Below, in pieces: positions 7,083 through 14,460 of a stretch of DNA of 19,943 bases (position 1 is the first letter of the stretch; every line of letters begins with the position of its first letter). The notes under the pieces are model-generated. The model was not told where the DNA came from. It did no database searches and was given only the letters and a program-made list of their open reading frames with translations. Source of the stretch: Clostridia bacterium (lineage in GTDB: Bacteria; Bacillota; Clostridia; Oscillospirales; Oscillospiraceae); the NCBI GenBank assembly GCA_021153265.1, contig JAGKTU010000033.1:1-19943 (forward strand), written 5' to 3'. A program made the translations under genes and the position numbers.

Positions 7083-7436
7083 TTATTCCTCGTGAAAACC
7101 CTGTCGCTCCAGCAGGTCCAGAACGTCCTGTCCTCGCTTGGTCAGCGACATGCTGCCCTGAATGGGATAAGAAGCATAGGCGGTCATGTCAAAACCACGC
7201 AAAGGCTTATCAAAATCCAGGGAGATCAGTCCCTTTTTCTCCAAAACCTGCAGGATCAGGCTGTATTGTTCCGGATCTCCATTCTCAAGATAAATGGGTG
7301 TCAGATCCCCCATTTTCCGCGCCACCGGCAGAAATGGGATCTGTCCCAATTCTTCCAGAAGGCCAATTTCCTCCCGGGTCAGCACCAGTTCCCTGGCGCA
7401 GCCGGCACAACCGGCACAATTTCCGCTGCAGCCCAT
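7083..7436 (-). CDS. Small Cys-rich N-terminus protein with winged-helix-like C-terminal part, function unknown
   Basis: A 117-residue protein that I do not recognise as a named family. It opens with MGCSGNCAGCAGC, a CX3CX2CX2C cluster that could bind zinc or an iron-sulfur cluster, and has no cysteines after it. The rest looks helical, with a segment YSLILQVLEKKGLISLDFD followed by a beta-like stretch and SLTKRGQDVLDLLE, resembling a winged-helix or MarR-like fold, so a redox- or metal-sensing regulator is possible. The ATG at 7436 is preceded by AGGTGAT; an in-frame GTG at 7445 lies within that site and is less likely. It has a near-consensus promoter placed back to back with that of thioredoxin. 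Confidence 0.8.
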   Translation of the reverse strand: MGCSGNCAGCAGCARELVLTREEIGLLEELGQIPFLPVARKMGDLTPIYLENGDPEQYSLILQVLEKKGLISLDFDKPLRGFDMTAYASYPIQGSMSLTKRGQDVLDLLERQGFHEE

Positions 7437-7460
7437 GCGTATCACCTCTCATTTTTCTGC

Positions 7461-7489
7461 ATCATAGCAGAGGAATGTACAAATGTCAA
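7461..7489 (-). promoter_or_regulatory. Sigma-A promoter of the Cys-rich small gene
   Basis: TTGACA (7484-7489), 17-base spacer and TATGAT (7461-7466) on the minus strand, a near-perfect match. Its -35 lies 10 bases from the -35 of the opposing thioredoxin promoter. Confidence 0.85.
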
Positions 7490-7499
7490 CCGATTGCAC

Positions 7500-7528
7500 T
7501 TGCGTAGTTCCATTCTCTAGGGTATACT
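7500..7528 (+). promoter_or_regulatory. Sigma-A promoter of thioredoxin
   Basis: TTGCGT (7500-7505), 17-base spacer, TATACT (7523-7528), 34 bases before the trx start codon. It is weaker at -35 than the divergent promoter. Confidence 0.7.
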
Positions 7529-7562
7529 GTTCTTATCAAACCATGCAAAAGGAGATAGAAAC

Positions 7563-7874
7563 ATGGCTATTTTACACATCACCAAGGATAATTACGAAGA
7601 GTTGGTCCTGAAAGCTGAAAAGCCCGTGCTGCTGGACTTCTGGGCTACCTGGTGCGGCCCCTGCCGGATGGTTGCCCCCATCGTGGAGCAGATCGCAGAA
7701 GAATTCGTCGACGTTCTGGTTGGCAAGATCGATGTGGACACCGAAATGGAGCTGGCAGCCTCCTTCCGCATCGTCAGCATCCCCACCCTCATCGTTATGA
7801 AGGATGGCAAGGTGGCGAACACCGCCGTGGGCTATCGTCCCAAGGCGGATATCCTCAAGTTGCTGGGCAAGTAA
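7563..7874 (+). CDS. trxA: Thioredoxin
   Basis: A 103-residue thioredoxin, the small cytoplasmic disulfide reductase that is recharged by thioredoxin reductase. The active site WCGPC is at residues 30-34, with Cys31 as nucleophile and Cys34 as resolving cysteine, and the cis-proline loop SIPT has Pro74. Buried Asp25 (LLDFWA) and the closing GYRPKADILKLL helix are present, so the fold is complete and of standard length. AGGAGAT precedes the ATG by 7 bases. It is transcribed alone, between its own promoter and terminator. No thioredoxin reductase is nearby, so this may be one of several thioredoxins in the genome. Confidence 0.97.
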   Translation: MAILHITKDNYEELVLKAEKPVLLDFWATWCGPCRMVAPIVEQIAEEFVDVLVGKIDVDTEMELAASFRIVSIPTLIVMKDGKVANTAVGYRPKADILKLLGK

Positions 7875-7880
7875 CGAAAG

Positions 7881-7911
7881 CGGGCGGTGCATAAGCACCG
7901 CCCGTGTTTTT
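7881..7911 (+). terminator. Intrinsic terminator of trxA
   Basis: A perfect 10-bp stem (7881-7890 with 7895-7904, CGGGCGGTGC arms) with a 4-base loop, then TGTTTTTA. It starts 6 bases after the stop. The tail overlaps the stop of the convergent DUF362 gene; in that direction the T-run is only three bases. Confidence 0.93.
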
Positions 7912-8776
7912 ATTCCACTTCGATCAGCTCATACTCCAGACTGCCGATGCCCAGCTGCGCTGCGGCATCCACCGTCAGCACGCCGTTGCGGCTCTCGATA
8001 CGCTGGATCAGATGATCCCGACCGGGATCGTCGGAGGCGTAGACCAGATCCAGACATGCACGGTCGATGGCAACCGGGTCCAGCGACACCAGAATGCCGA
8101 TATCCGCCATGCAGGGGTCTTCCGCCACGGCACAGCAGTCGCAATCCACGCTCATATTCTTCATGACGTTGACGTACACCGCGTTGCCCTTGAAGAAATC
8201 TACAACGGAAGCTGCGGCATCCGCCATGGAGCGCTTAAAATCATCGGGATTGGAAGTCCAGATCTTCTCCACTTCGCCCGCGCCGTGGATGTAGGCCTTG
8301 CCGTAGGAGGATGCCACGCCGATGGACAGCTGCTTCAGCGCGCCGCCGAAGCCGCCCATAGGATGGCCCTTGAAATGGGACAGAACCAGCAGGCTGTCAT
8401 AGTTCACCAGATCCTTGCCCACATAGTTTTCCTTGATGACCTTGCCGTTGGGGATAGGCAGCACCAGATCGGGGCCTGCCGCGTCCAGCAGATCCACGGT
8501 GTAAAATTCGTTCCAGCCGTGCTTTTTGAACGTGGCCAAGTGACGCTCCGTGGTATTGCGCTGGCCTTCATATGCGGTGTTGCACTCGACAATGGTGCCG
8601 CCCACATGGGCCACCACATCCTTCCAGAATTCCGGATGGAGGAAATTCTGGTTGCCGGGTTCGCCGGAGTGAACCTTAATGGCAACGTTACCCTCCAGAG
8701 TCTTACCGGCCAGCTTGTATAGCTCCAGCACTTTCTCAGGGGTGATGGTTTTGGAAAAATAGACTTTGGATTTCAT
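7910..8776 (-). CDS. DUF362 domain-containing protein
   Basis: A 288-residue protein of the DUF362 family, seen in the segments VAIKVHSGEPGN (31-42), SHFKGHPMGGFGGALKQLSIGV and the C-terminal DPVAIDRACLDLVY. DUF362 proteins are common in anaerobes, often with ferredoxin-type Fe-S parts, but their reaction is not established. This copy lacks a ferredoxin domain; it has a cysteine group VDCDCCAVAEDPC instead, which may bind metal or a cluster. It follows glpK by 21 bases with AAAGGCGG before its ATG, so the two are likely one transcript, although I know of no functional link. It ends convergently against the trxA terminator. Confidence 0.88.
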   Translation of the reverse strand: MKSKVYFSKTITPEKVLELYKLAGKTLEGNVAIKVHSGEPGNQNFLHPEFWKDVVAHVGGTIVECNTAYEGQRNTTERHLATFKKHGWNEFYTVDLLDAAGPDLVLPIPNGKVIKENYVGKDLVNYDSLLVLSHFKGHPMGGFGGALKQLSIGVASSYGKAYIHGAGEVEKIWTSNPDDFKRSMADAAASVVDFFKGNAVYVNVMKNMSVDCDCCAVAEDPCMADIGILVSLDPVAIDRACLDLVYASDDPGRDHLIQRIESRNGVLTVDAAAQLGIGSLEYELIEVE

Positions 8777-8797
8777 ATTTTGACCGCCTTTCTGAGA

Positions 8798-10297
8798 TTA
8801 TTCTTCATCCTTCGCCCACGCAAAGGCACATTTGACTGCTTTATTCCAGCCTTTTAGCCGTTTTTCCCGCTCGTCGGGGGTGATTCTGGGGGTAAAGCTA
8901 CGATCCACGCCCCAGTTTTTCACGATGTCTTCCTTACTCTTCCAGTACCCAACCGCAAGTCCTGCCAGATAGGCTGCACCCATGGCGGTGGTCTCCACGC
9001 AGTGGGGACGCTGCACCGGCGCGCCGCTGACATCGGCCTGGGTCTGCATCAGATAGTTGTTGGCGGAAGCACCGCCATCCACCTTCAGTGCCGCGAGGCG
9101 AATGCCGGAGTCGGCTTCCATGGCTTTTAGCACATCGCAGGTCTGATAGCACAGACTGTCCAAGGTGGCACGGATGATGTGGTATTTGTTGACACCTCGG
9201 GTCAGGCCAACAATGGTTCCCCGGGCGTACTGATCCCAATGGGGTGCGCCCAGGCCGGTAAAAGCCGGCACAACATAGCAGCCGTTGGTATCCTTGACCT
9301 TTTTCGCCATGTATTCGGAGTCCGCTGCGGACTCAATGAACCGCAGTTCATCCCTAAGCCATTGGATGGCAGCGCCTGCCACGAAGATGGAACCCTCAAG
9401 AGCATACTCCACTTTACCGTCCAAGCCCCAAGCGATGGTGGTCACCAGTCCGTTGCGGCTAAAAACCGGAGTCTCGCCGGTATTCATCAGCAGGAAGCAG
9501 CCGGTGCCATAGGTATTTTTCGCTTCACCGGGAGCAAAACAGGTCTGACCGAACAGGGCAGCCTGCTGGTCGCCTGCCGCGCCGGCGATGGGGATGGCCG
9601 CACCGAAGAAGCCAGCCTTGGCCCGTCCGTAGATGCAGCTGCTGGGTTTTGCCTCGGGGAGCATGGCCTTGGGGATATTCAATTCTGCCAGAATTTCCTC
9701 ATCCCAGCACAAATCGTGGATGTTAAAGAGCATGGTTCGGGATGCGTTGGAGTAGTCCGTCACATGGACTCTTCCGCCGGTAAGTTTCCAGATGATCCAT
9801 GTCTCCACCGTGCCGAAGAGAAGTTCGCCACGCTCTGCTTTTTCTCTTGCACCGGGGACATTTTCCAGAATCCAACGCAGCTTGGTGCCGGAGAAATAGG
9901 CGTCGATGACCAGACCGGTCTTTTCCCGGAAGGTTTCCGTCAGCCCCTTGGCTTTCAGGCTGTCGCAGTAGGCGCTGGTGCGGCGGCACTGCCACACGAT
10001 GGCATGACACACCGGTTCACCGGTAGCCTTATCCCATACGATGGTGGTTTCCCGCTGGTTGGTGATGCCGATGGCGGCGATGTTGGCGGCGGTAATGCCC
10101 AGATTGCTCATGGCCTGCTGGGCGACCTCCAGCAAGGTGCTGAAAATCTCCACCGCGTCATGCTCCACCCATCCGGGCTGAGGAAAATACTGGGTAAATT
10201 CCTTCTGGGCAACAGCGCACATCTCACCGGCTTCATTGAACAGAATACAACGGTTGGATGTGGTTCCGGCATCCAATGCCATGATGTATTTTTCCAT
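8798..10297 (-). CDS. glpK: Glycerol kinase
   Basis: A 499-residue member of the FGGY sugar-kinase family, full length for GlpK. It transfers phosphate from ATP to glycerol to give sn-glycerol 3-phosphate in the cytoplasm. Seen are the N-terminal phosphate-binding motif DAGTTSNR (9-16), the glycerol-binding region AIGITNQRETTIVWD, the AGAAGDQQAALFGQ segment, and the C-terminal FGGY-type VDGGASANNYLMQTQAD. These match glycerol kinases specifically rather than xylulo- or gluconokinases. GGAGG precedes the ATG. No GlpF, GlpD or GlpP is in the window. A promoter upstream and a DUF362 gene downstream define a two-gene operon. Confidence 0.97.
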   Translation of the reverse strand: MEKYIMALDAGTTSNRCILFNEAGEMCAVAQKEFTQYFPQPGWVEHDAVEIFSTLLEVAQQAMSNLGITAANIAAIGITNQRETTIVWDKATGEPVCHAIVWQCRRTSAYCDSLKAKGLTETFREKTGLVIDAYFSGTKLRWILENVPGAREKAERGELLFGTVETWIIWKLTGGRVHVTDYSNASRTMLFNIHDLCWDEEILAELNIPKAMLPEAKPSSCIYGRAKAGFFGAAIPIAGAAGDQQAALFGQTCFAPGEAKNTYGTGCFLLMNTGETPVFSRNGLVTTIAWGLDGKVEYALEGSIFVAGAAIQWLRDELRFIESAADSEYMAKKVKDTNGCYVVPAFTGLGAPHWDQYARGTIVGLTRGVNKYHIIRATLDSLCYQTCDVLKAMEADSGIRLAALKVDGGASANNYLMQTQADVSGAPVQRPHCVETTAMGAAYLAGLAVGYWKSKEDIVKNWGVDRSFTPRITPDEREKRLKGWNKAVKCAFAWAKDEE

Positions 10298-10326
10298 AAA
10301 AAATGACCTCCGGACTGCTTTTCTTC

Positions 10327-10355
10327 ATTATATCAAAAAGATTTTCTATACGCAA
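10327..10355 (-). promoter_or_regulatory. Sigma-A promoter of glpK
   Basis: TTGCGT (10350-10355), 17-base spacer, TATAAT (10327-10332), 30 bases before the glpK start codon. Confidence 0.75.
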
Positions 10356-10370
10356 TACCGCTTATATAGA

Positions 10371-10401
10371 AAAAGTCCCCACCGTTCCGGTGGGGACTTT
10401 T
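10371..10401 (-). terminator. Intrinsic terminator of the adhesin / small peptide transcript
   Basis: A perfect 13-bp stem (10371-10383 with 10389-10401, AAAAGTCCCCACC arms) with a 5-base loop, T-rich on both strands. It starts 9 bases after the small-peptide stop and separates that operon from the glpK promoter. Confidence 0.92.
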
Positions 10402-10410
10402 GTAAATGGA

Positions 10411-10695
10411 TTAGGACATGAACATCCAGCTTGCGTCGGTGCTGACGTGGTAGCACAGATCGCCCAGATTGTCCTCCTGAGGGGACTGGAAGCATTCGCC
10501 GTTGCCGCTGGAGAAGATGGCGAAGCCGTTGTCCATGAACTCGCAGCCGCCTTCCGGAGAGCTGAAGGTGCCATACACCGCGCAGCCGTTCTTACCGGTC
10601 TGCATGCCGATGATGTCGCCGCAGCCGCCGGCAATGTTGCTGGAAAAGGCGAAACTTTCAAAGGATACCACGGGTTTTGCGTAGGTTTTCTTCAT
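10411..10695 (-). CDS. Small five-cysteine peptide with YxKP-type N-terminus, possible RiPP-like precursor
   Basis: A 94-residue protein starting MKKTYAKPVVSFESFAFSS. Short proteins opening with MKK-Y-x-KP and a FESF-like segment are frequent in gut Clostridia, and a Y-x-x-P leader is used by several ribosomally made, modified peptides, but I cannot assign a class. After the leader-like part come five cysteines at 25, 38, 51, 68 and 81, spaced 13, 13, 17 and 13, mostly within Gly-rich turns (GGC, NGC, GGC), and the C-terminus is aromatic (ASWMFMS). No modification enzyme or exporter lies in the window. AAAGGAG precedes the ATG at 10695; the frame is open to 10716 but the extra codons overlap the upstream gene. 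It starts 17 bases after the sorting-signal fragment and is probably co-transcribed. Confidence 0.75.
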   Translation of the reverse strand: MKKTYAKPVVSFESFAFSSNIAGGCGDIIGMQTGKNGCAVYGTFSSPEGGCEFMDNGFAIFSSGNGECFQSPQEDNLGDLCYHVSTDASWMFMS

Positions 10696-10712
10696 ATTTT
10701 TCGCTCCTTTCC

Positions 10713-11258
10713 TCAAATTTCTTCCTTCTTGCGAAGTACGGTTGCTGCGCCCATGCCCATCAGGCTGAAGACCATCAGCATCACGAACAGCATGATCTCG
10801 TCACCGGTCTTTGCGTTGCTGCCATCCTGAGAGGGCTTGTTGCCGCTGCCGGAAGGCTTGGTGGTGGGCTTGGTGGTCTCTTCCTCGGGCTTGGTGGTGG
10901 GCTGAGTGGTTTCATTCTCAGTCTTGCCGCCATCGGTGGTGTTGTCGCCGCCGGTAGTGTTGTCGCCGCCGGTGGTGTTGTCGCCGCCGGTGGTATCGTC
11001 GTTGCTGCCAGCACTCATGAACAGCTTGGCAGACTCCACAACCTCATCATCCACAACGATCTCCAGGGTAGACTCCGCATTCCCGCCAGGCTTCACGATG
11101 CTTCCCGCATCGGCTCCGGTGATCTTCAGGTCCGTCAGGGAGAGGATAGCATCGCTGCCGCTGGAGTACAGCATGATGGTCGTCTCCCAATATCCTGTTC
11201 CGGCGTTTTTGGTCCATGTGGGTGTCAGCTTGTAGAACATATTGGTTGCCGTAGACAA
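10713..11258 (-). CDS. 3' fragment of the adhesin gene: Thr-rich stalk and cell-wall sorting signal
   Basis: A 181-codon frame (TTG at 11258) that has no credible ribosome binding site and no signal peptide; the frame is open upstream to 11303. It encodes a beta-rich segment (FYKLTPTWTKNAGTGYWET), a Thr/Gly/Lys-rich stalk with TTGGDN repeats and TTKP repeats, and a C-terminal sorting signal: NAKTGD, a hydrophobic helix and the basic tail RKKEE. This is a sortase-type anchor with a variant LPxTG motif (xxKTGD). It is almost certainly not an independent gene but the C-terminus of the VWA protein, put out of frame by the 8-base duplication at 11296-11311. Seventeen bases after it comes the small-peptide gene. 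Confidence 0.7.
   Translation of the reverse strand: MSTATNMFYKLTPTWTKNAGTGYWETTIMLYSSGSDAILSLTDLKITGADAGSIVKPGGNAESTLEIVVDDEVVESAKLFMSAGSNDDTTGGDNTTGGDNTTGGDNTTDGGKTENETTQPTTKPEEETTKPTTKPSGSGNKPSQDGSNAKTGDEIMLFVMLMVFSLMGMGAATVLRKKEEI
10935..11000 (-). repeat. 18-base tandem repeat encoding TTGGDN
   Basis: Three full units (10935-10952, 10953-10970, 10971-10988, one base different in the middle one) and a partial fourth. On the minus strand each encodes six residues of the Thr/Gly/Asp stalk. Because the unit is 18 bases, copy-number change keeps the frame and only alters stalk length. Confidence 0.9.
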
Positions 11259-11287
11259 GCTTGGTACCAGAATAGAGCCATTGCAAT

Positions 11288-14146
11288 TCAGTGTCGCATA
11301 GCCTCATAGCCGAAGGTCAGTTCGGGTGCTGTACCGGATGCCTCGGGAACCACCGTTCCCTCGGGCAGGTCGGTCTCCAGATTGGACCATGTGGTATCCA
11401 CATAGTCATTGGCAGAATAGTAATTTCCGTCAGGAGTGACCGCAAAATCGATAATGGAATCCTTAAACGTCACGGTGGGAGTCAAAATGTAGACATGGCC
11501 GGTGTCGGAATCCGTCTTTGGCGTTTCGGCGATCACGTCACCGGTTTCACCGCCATTGATATTGCCGTCGATGTTGCTGGGGTTGTCGCTGCGGTTGCCG
11601 TTGCCATCGTACTTTGGCAACACCGTCACGCCAAAGGCATAATCCTTGGGTTGGGTACTGCTGGCATCATCGGTGGGCTTCACAGAATCCTCGTTCCAGG
11701 AAACATCCACGAAGTCATCCATCCAATCCTCTTCGGGGAACAGCTTGTCACCGGCCAGAGCCACGGGACTTCCGCCCACGGTGATGCTGTCGATGAGGTC
11801 ACCAGGTGTCACATCGTTGCCGTAGTAGATGGTCTTATCCTTGGTTTTCACATCCACCGCGATCGGAACGTTGATTTCCGGCTCCGGGAAGGGTTCCACC
11901 AAGGTGTCACCATTGTAAATACCGGTGGTGCTGTCTGCAGTATTATTGGTAGGCACATTGTTGCCACCCCAGAAGCCATCCCGGGTCTCGATATAGACCT
12001 TTACCACCAGCTTGCTGCCGCGGTAATCTTCCGTGCCGCCTTCTGTCTTGGCACGGGGAGTCTCCGCGACATATTCCGCCCGGTAGTCGAAGCCGGAAAC
12101 CTCAATGGTGTCCACTCTGCCGGAAGCCGGAGAGGTTTTCAGCACCATACTCTCGGCCGGGGTAAACTCGTCCAGCTCGCCCCAGTTGCCGTTGCCCAGA
12201 TAGGGCTGGGTATAGACCTTGACCTCGGCGTTCTCATCCAACTGCACATAGTCGGACAGAACCTCACGAAGGACGGTGCTGCCGTTCAATGCATTGGTAA
12301 TATCGGAAGTGCCGCTCTTGGCGAAAGCATTCAGGGTCAGGATGAAGGAGTTGGGATCTTCCGTGGCTTCCACAGTCTTATCCACCGACAGGCTGGTATT
12401 GGGTACATCGTTGGTCACGGTAATCGCGGCCAATCCCTTTTGTGGGATCATGCCATAGGCTCTGTCATCTGCAAATCGGATGGTTCCGCCGGTGGAGACT
12501 GTGCCGCTAAAGGTGGGCTCAAAGCTGCCCGCAACGATGCGTTCCGTGACAAGATAGCTCGCGCCGGACACAATGCCATGGATCGTGGCAGTCTGACCGT
12601 CCATCAGATCGATGACGCCGGCCTGCTGCACAGTCTTAGTCTCGCCGTTCACGGTGTACACCGTGCCGACCGGCAGCAGCATGCCGTTCAGTGTTACTTC
12701 CATCTGGAAAACACGATCTGCCATGGTTTTTCTGGCTTGCCGAGTCAGCACCTTGGTGATTGTCATGCTGCCCAGCTGGTCCAGATTCAGATCATTGCGG
12801 AAAACCACAGAGTGGGTCTGATCTGCCAGCATGGAGCCGGTGGAATACACCGTATCATCTCCGGATACCATTCCGGAAACTTCCGTACCGCCGATTCCGC
12901 CGATGCTGAAGTAAACCGCATCATACTGGCCAACCACCGCAGTGGGGATCAGCTCCTGAACGAGATAGGATTCGCCGCCGTTGCTGTTTGCGATGACATC
13001 CTCAAACTGTGCGCTTTGACCGGCCTTCAGTACAAAGATTCCCGCAGCATCCAGGGTTCTGGTATCCACCACAACACCGTTCTGCAGCACGTTATAGCTG
13101 GTACCGACCTTAAAGTAAGGAGCATCTGTGTTGTCCGCATGCACAACACGGAACCGATAATCGCCGGATTCCTCGATGATCTGCTGACCGGCATCGGCGG
13201 TAGCCACCTCAGCGGACAGCTCCTTGGTAACCGTCAAAGATTTGTCCGGCAGTGTGGGAATATTGAACCGCAGACGGCAATAGGAAACGTTGCCGCCACG
13301 CTCAAGATAGAAGAACTTCAAGCTCAGCTTATACCAGTTGGTGGAGCTGGAGGAGTAAGTAGGTGCGCCGTCGGACAGCACTACCAGGAAGGGCATCCGG
13401 GTGACGGTTTTGCCGTCGATATCCACAGTGGTGCCGGCACCGGTGAGCATCTGGGCGCCCAGCGCAATACCTGCATGGATGTTGGTACCGCCGCTGTTGC
13501 CGTTACGGGAGCCGGCATTGCTGCCACGGCCCAGAATGTTGCTGCCGCTCCAGCGCAGATGCTGGGATGCCGCCAGAGTATTGCCGGAATCGTTGTAATG
13601 GGCCAGCGCGGAGAGCTGCTCCGCGGCCGCCTCCGAATAGGATTTGCCGGAGAAGGCCACCACGCCGATGCGGTTGTTGGGGTTTGCCTCCATCAGGGTC
13701 TTGATAGCGCTGTTGGCCGCTGTGACCATGCTGGCGGAGCGACCGCCGTCCATACTGCCGGAAGTATCCAGCACAAATACCACATCCACTGGCACCTTAC
13801 TCTCGGAAGCCAGACCCATGACCTGGGCCGCCTGAGAAACGGTGATGATGAACTGATCATCCTTAGGAGTGAATGTCTGGCTTCCCGTACCGCTGGGCAG
13901 CGTCACCGCTGCATCGCTGACGGATTTACCCACGGTGATCTTGCCCGCATTCTGGGTATTGTCGCCATAGGTATCCACAGGACGGGAAACGGTATCCGGG
14001 TCAGCTACGGTGGTCACCTGGCCAACGGCCTTCTCCTCCTCTGCCGCAAAAACTCGAGCCGGCAGAATACCTGCAACCATCAGCACCGCCAGTGCAAACG
14101 TACCCAGCCACTGTGCCCAGGAGTACCGTCCTTTCTTATTTTTCAT
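11288..14146 (-). CDS. Secreted von Willebrand factor A adhesin with pilin-type isopeptide domains, C-terminus cut off by frameshift
   Basis: A 952-residue exported surface protein. A signal peptide (residues 1 to about 35, cleavage near ARVFA-AEE) is followed by a VWA domain beginning about 120, with the metal-site motif DTSGSM (127-132), GGTNIHAGI (219-227) and LSDGAP (257-262). After SSTNW (about 267-271) the frame passes directly into KLSLKFFYLERGGN, so the last third of the VWA fold appears missing. Then come at least two DUF7601 / Spy0128-like segments, each opening with a TxTKEL or TITKVL motif and closing with YLVxE, and beta-rich domains with GNNVPTN and EPEINVPIAVDV. It ends in FGYEAMRH without a wall anchor; the anchor lies in another frame at 10713-11303. 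GAGGTG before the ATG at 14146 fixes the start. A role in adhesion is inferred from domains. Confidence 0.85.
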   Translation of the reverse strand: MKNKKGRYSWAQWLGTFALAVLMVAGILPARVFAAEEEKAVGQVTTVADPDTVSRPVDTYGDNTQNAGKITVGKSVSDAAVTLPSGTGSQTFTPKDDQFIITVSQAAQVMGLASESKVPVDVVFVLDTSGSMDGGRSASMVTAANSAIKTLMEANPNNRIGVVAFSGKSYSEAAAEQLSALAHYNDSGNTLAASQHLRWSGSNILGRGSNAGSRNGNSGGTNIHAGIALGAQMLTGAGTTVDIDGKTVTRMPFLVVLSDGAPTYSSSSTNWYKLSLKFFYLERGGNVSYCRLRFNIPTLPDKSLTVTKELSAEVATADAGQQIIEESGDYRFRVVHADNTDAPYFKVGTSYNVLQNGVVVDTRTLDAAGIFVLKAGQSAQFEDVIANSNGGESYLVQELIPTAVVGQYDAVYFSIGGIGGTEVSGMVSGDDTVYSTGSMLADQTHSVVFRNDLNLDQLGSMTITKVLTRQARKTMADRVFQMEVTLNGMLLPVGTVYTVNGETKTVQQAGVIDLMDGQTATIHGIVSGASYLVTERIVAGSFEPTFSGTVSTGGTIRFADDRAYGMIPQKGLAAITVTNDVPNTSLSVDKTVEATEDPNSFILTLNAFAKSGTSDITNALNGSTVLREVLSDYVQLDENAEVKVYTQPYLGNGNWGELDEFTPAESMVLKTSPASGRVDTIEVSGFDYRAEYVAETPRAKTEGGTEDYRGSKLVVKVYIETRDGFWGGNNVPTNNTADSTTGIYNGDTLVEPFPEPEINVPIAVDVKTKDKTIYYGNDVTPGDLIDSITVGGSPVALAGDKLFPEEDWMDDFVDVSWNEDSVKPTDDASSTQPKDYAFGVTVLPKYDGNGNRSDNPSNIDGNINGGETGDVIAETPKTDSDTGHVYILTPTVTFKDSIIDFAVTPDGNYYSANDYVDTTWSNLETDLPEGTVVPEASGTAPELTFGYEAMRH
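11296..11311 (-). repeat. 8-base tandem duplication that breaks the adhesin frame
   Basis: On the minus strand GGCTATGA GGCTATGC: seven bases match exactly, with only the eighth differing. With two copies the adhesin frame reads FGYEAMRH and stops at 11288. With one copy it reads FGYATLNCNGSILVPS and runs on, without a stop, to the sorting signal at 10713. This reading was done by hand from the bases given. Confidence 0.93.
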
Positions 14147-14388
14147 GTGTAACACCTCATTTCGGTAGAATATGCTTTTTTATGTATCAGTGTATAGAAA
14201 CCCATACTATTCTTTATATAATGATTGTATTATATAAGCACCAATTTATCCGAAAAAAGTCAATATTTTTACATGAAATTAATTTACAAAAAATTCCTCC
14301 TCGTTTTATTCACCTATACAATTTGTTCTTCATTTCATGAACATTCTGCAAACTTTTTCGTTTCTTCGCCCCCGCGCGGCATATCGAA
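14147..14388 (-). promoter_or_regulatory. AT-rich leader and promoter region of the adhesin gene
   Basis: About 240 bases without a gene. A TATAAT (14229-14234, minus strand) is a likely -10, but the best -35, TTGACT (14258-14263), is 23 bases away, longer than the usual 17. A second candidate pairs TTGGTG (14239-14244) with a TATATA just downstream. This would leave an untranslated leader of about 75 bases or more. The promoter may be activator-dependent or use another sigma factor. No other structure was found apart from a GAGGAGG followed at once by stop codons near 14290-14300. Confidence 0.35.
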
Positions 14389-14415
14389 AAGGCCACCGGC
14401 TTAGCCGGTGGCCTT
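14389..14415 (-). terminator. Intrinsic terminator of the aldose-epimerase gene
   Basis: A perfect 12-bp stem (14389-14400 with 14404-14415, GGCCACCGGC core), 3-base loop, followed by TTTTCG on the minus strand. It begins 45 bases after the stop; a smaller hairpin (GCCCT/AGGGC, 14421-14434) lies between. Confidence 0.9.
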
Positions 14416-14460
14416 CTCACGCCCTGTAAAGGGCTATTCTTATCGGGACTGCGCCTGGAA

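Noticed and set aside
9179..10306. A 375-codon open frame on the plus strand
   Set aside because: Antisense shadow of glpK, which is intact and has promoter and ribosome binding site.
10935..11000. CRISPR-like short repeats
   Set aside because: Units are contiguous 18-base coding repeats without spacers; they encode the TTGGDN stalk.
11288..11311. Programmed ribosomal frameshift as the explanation for the split adhesin
   Set aside because: No slippery heptamer or downstream pseudoknot was seen, while an exact 8-base duplication accounts for the shift simply.
11291..14152. A 953-codon open frame on the plus strand
   Set aside because: It lies exactly opposite the adhesin gene, has no ribosome binding site or recognisable domain, and its protein is rich in His, Gln and Gly, as expected for the antisense of a codon-biased gene.
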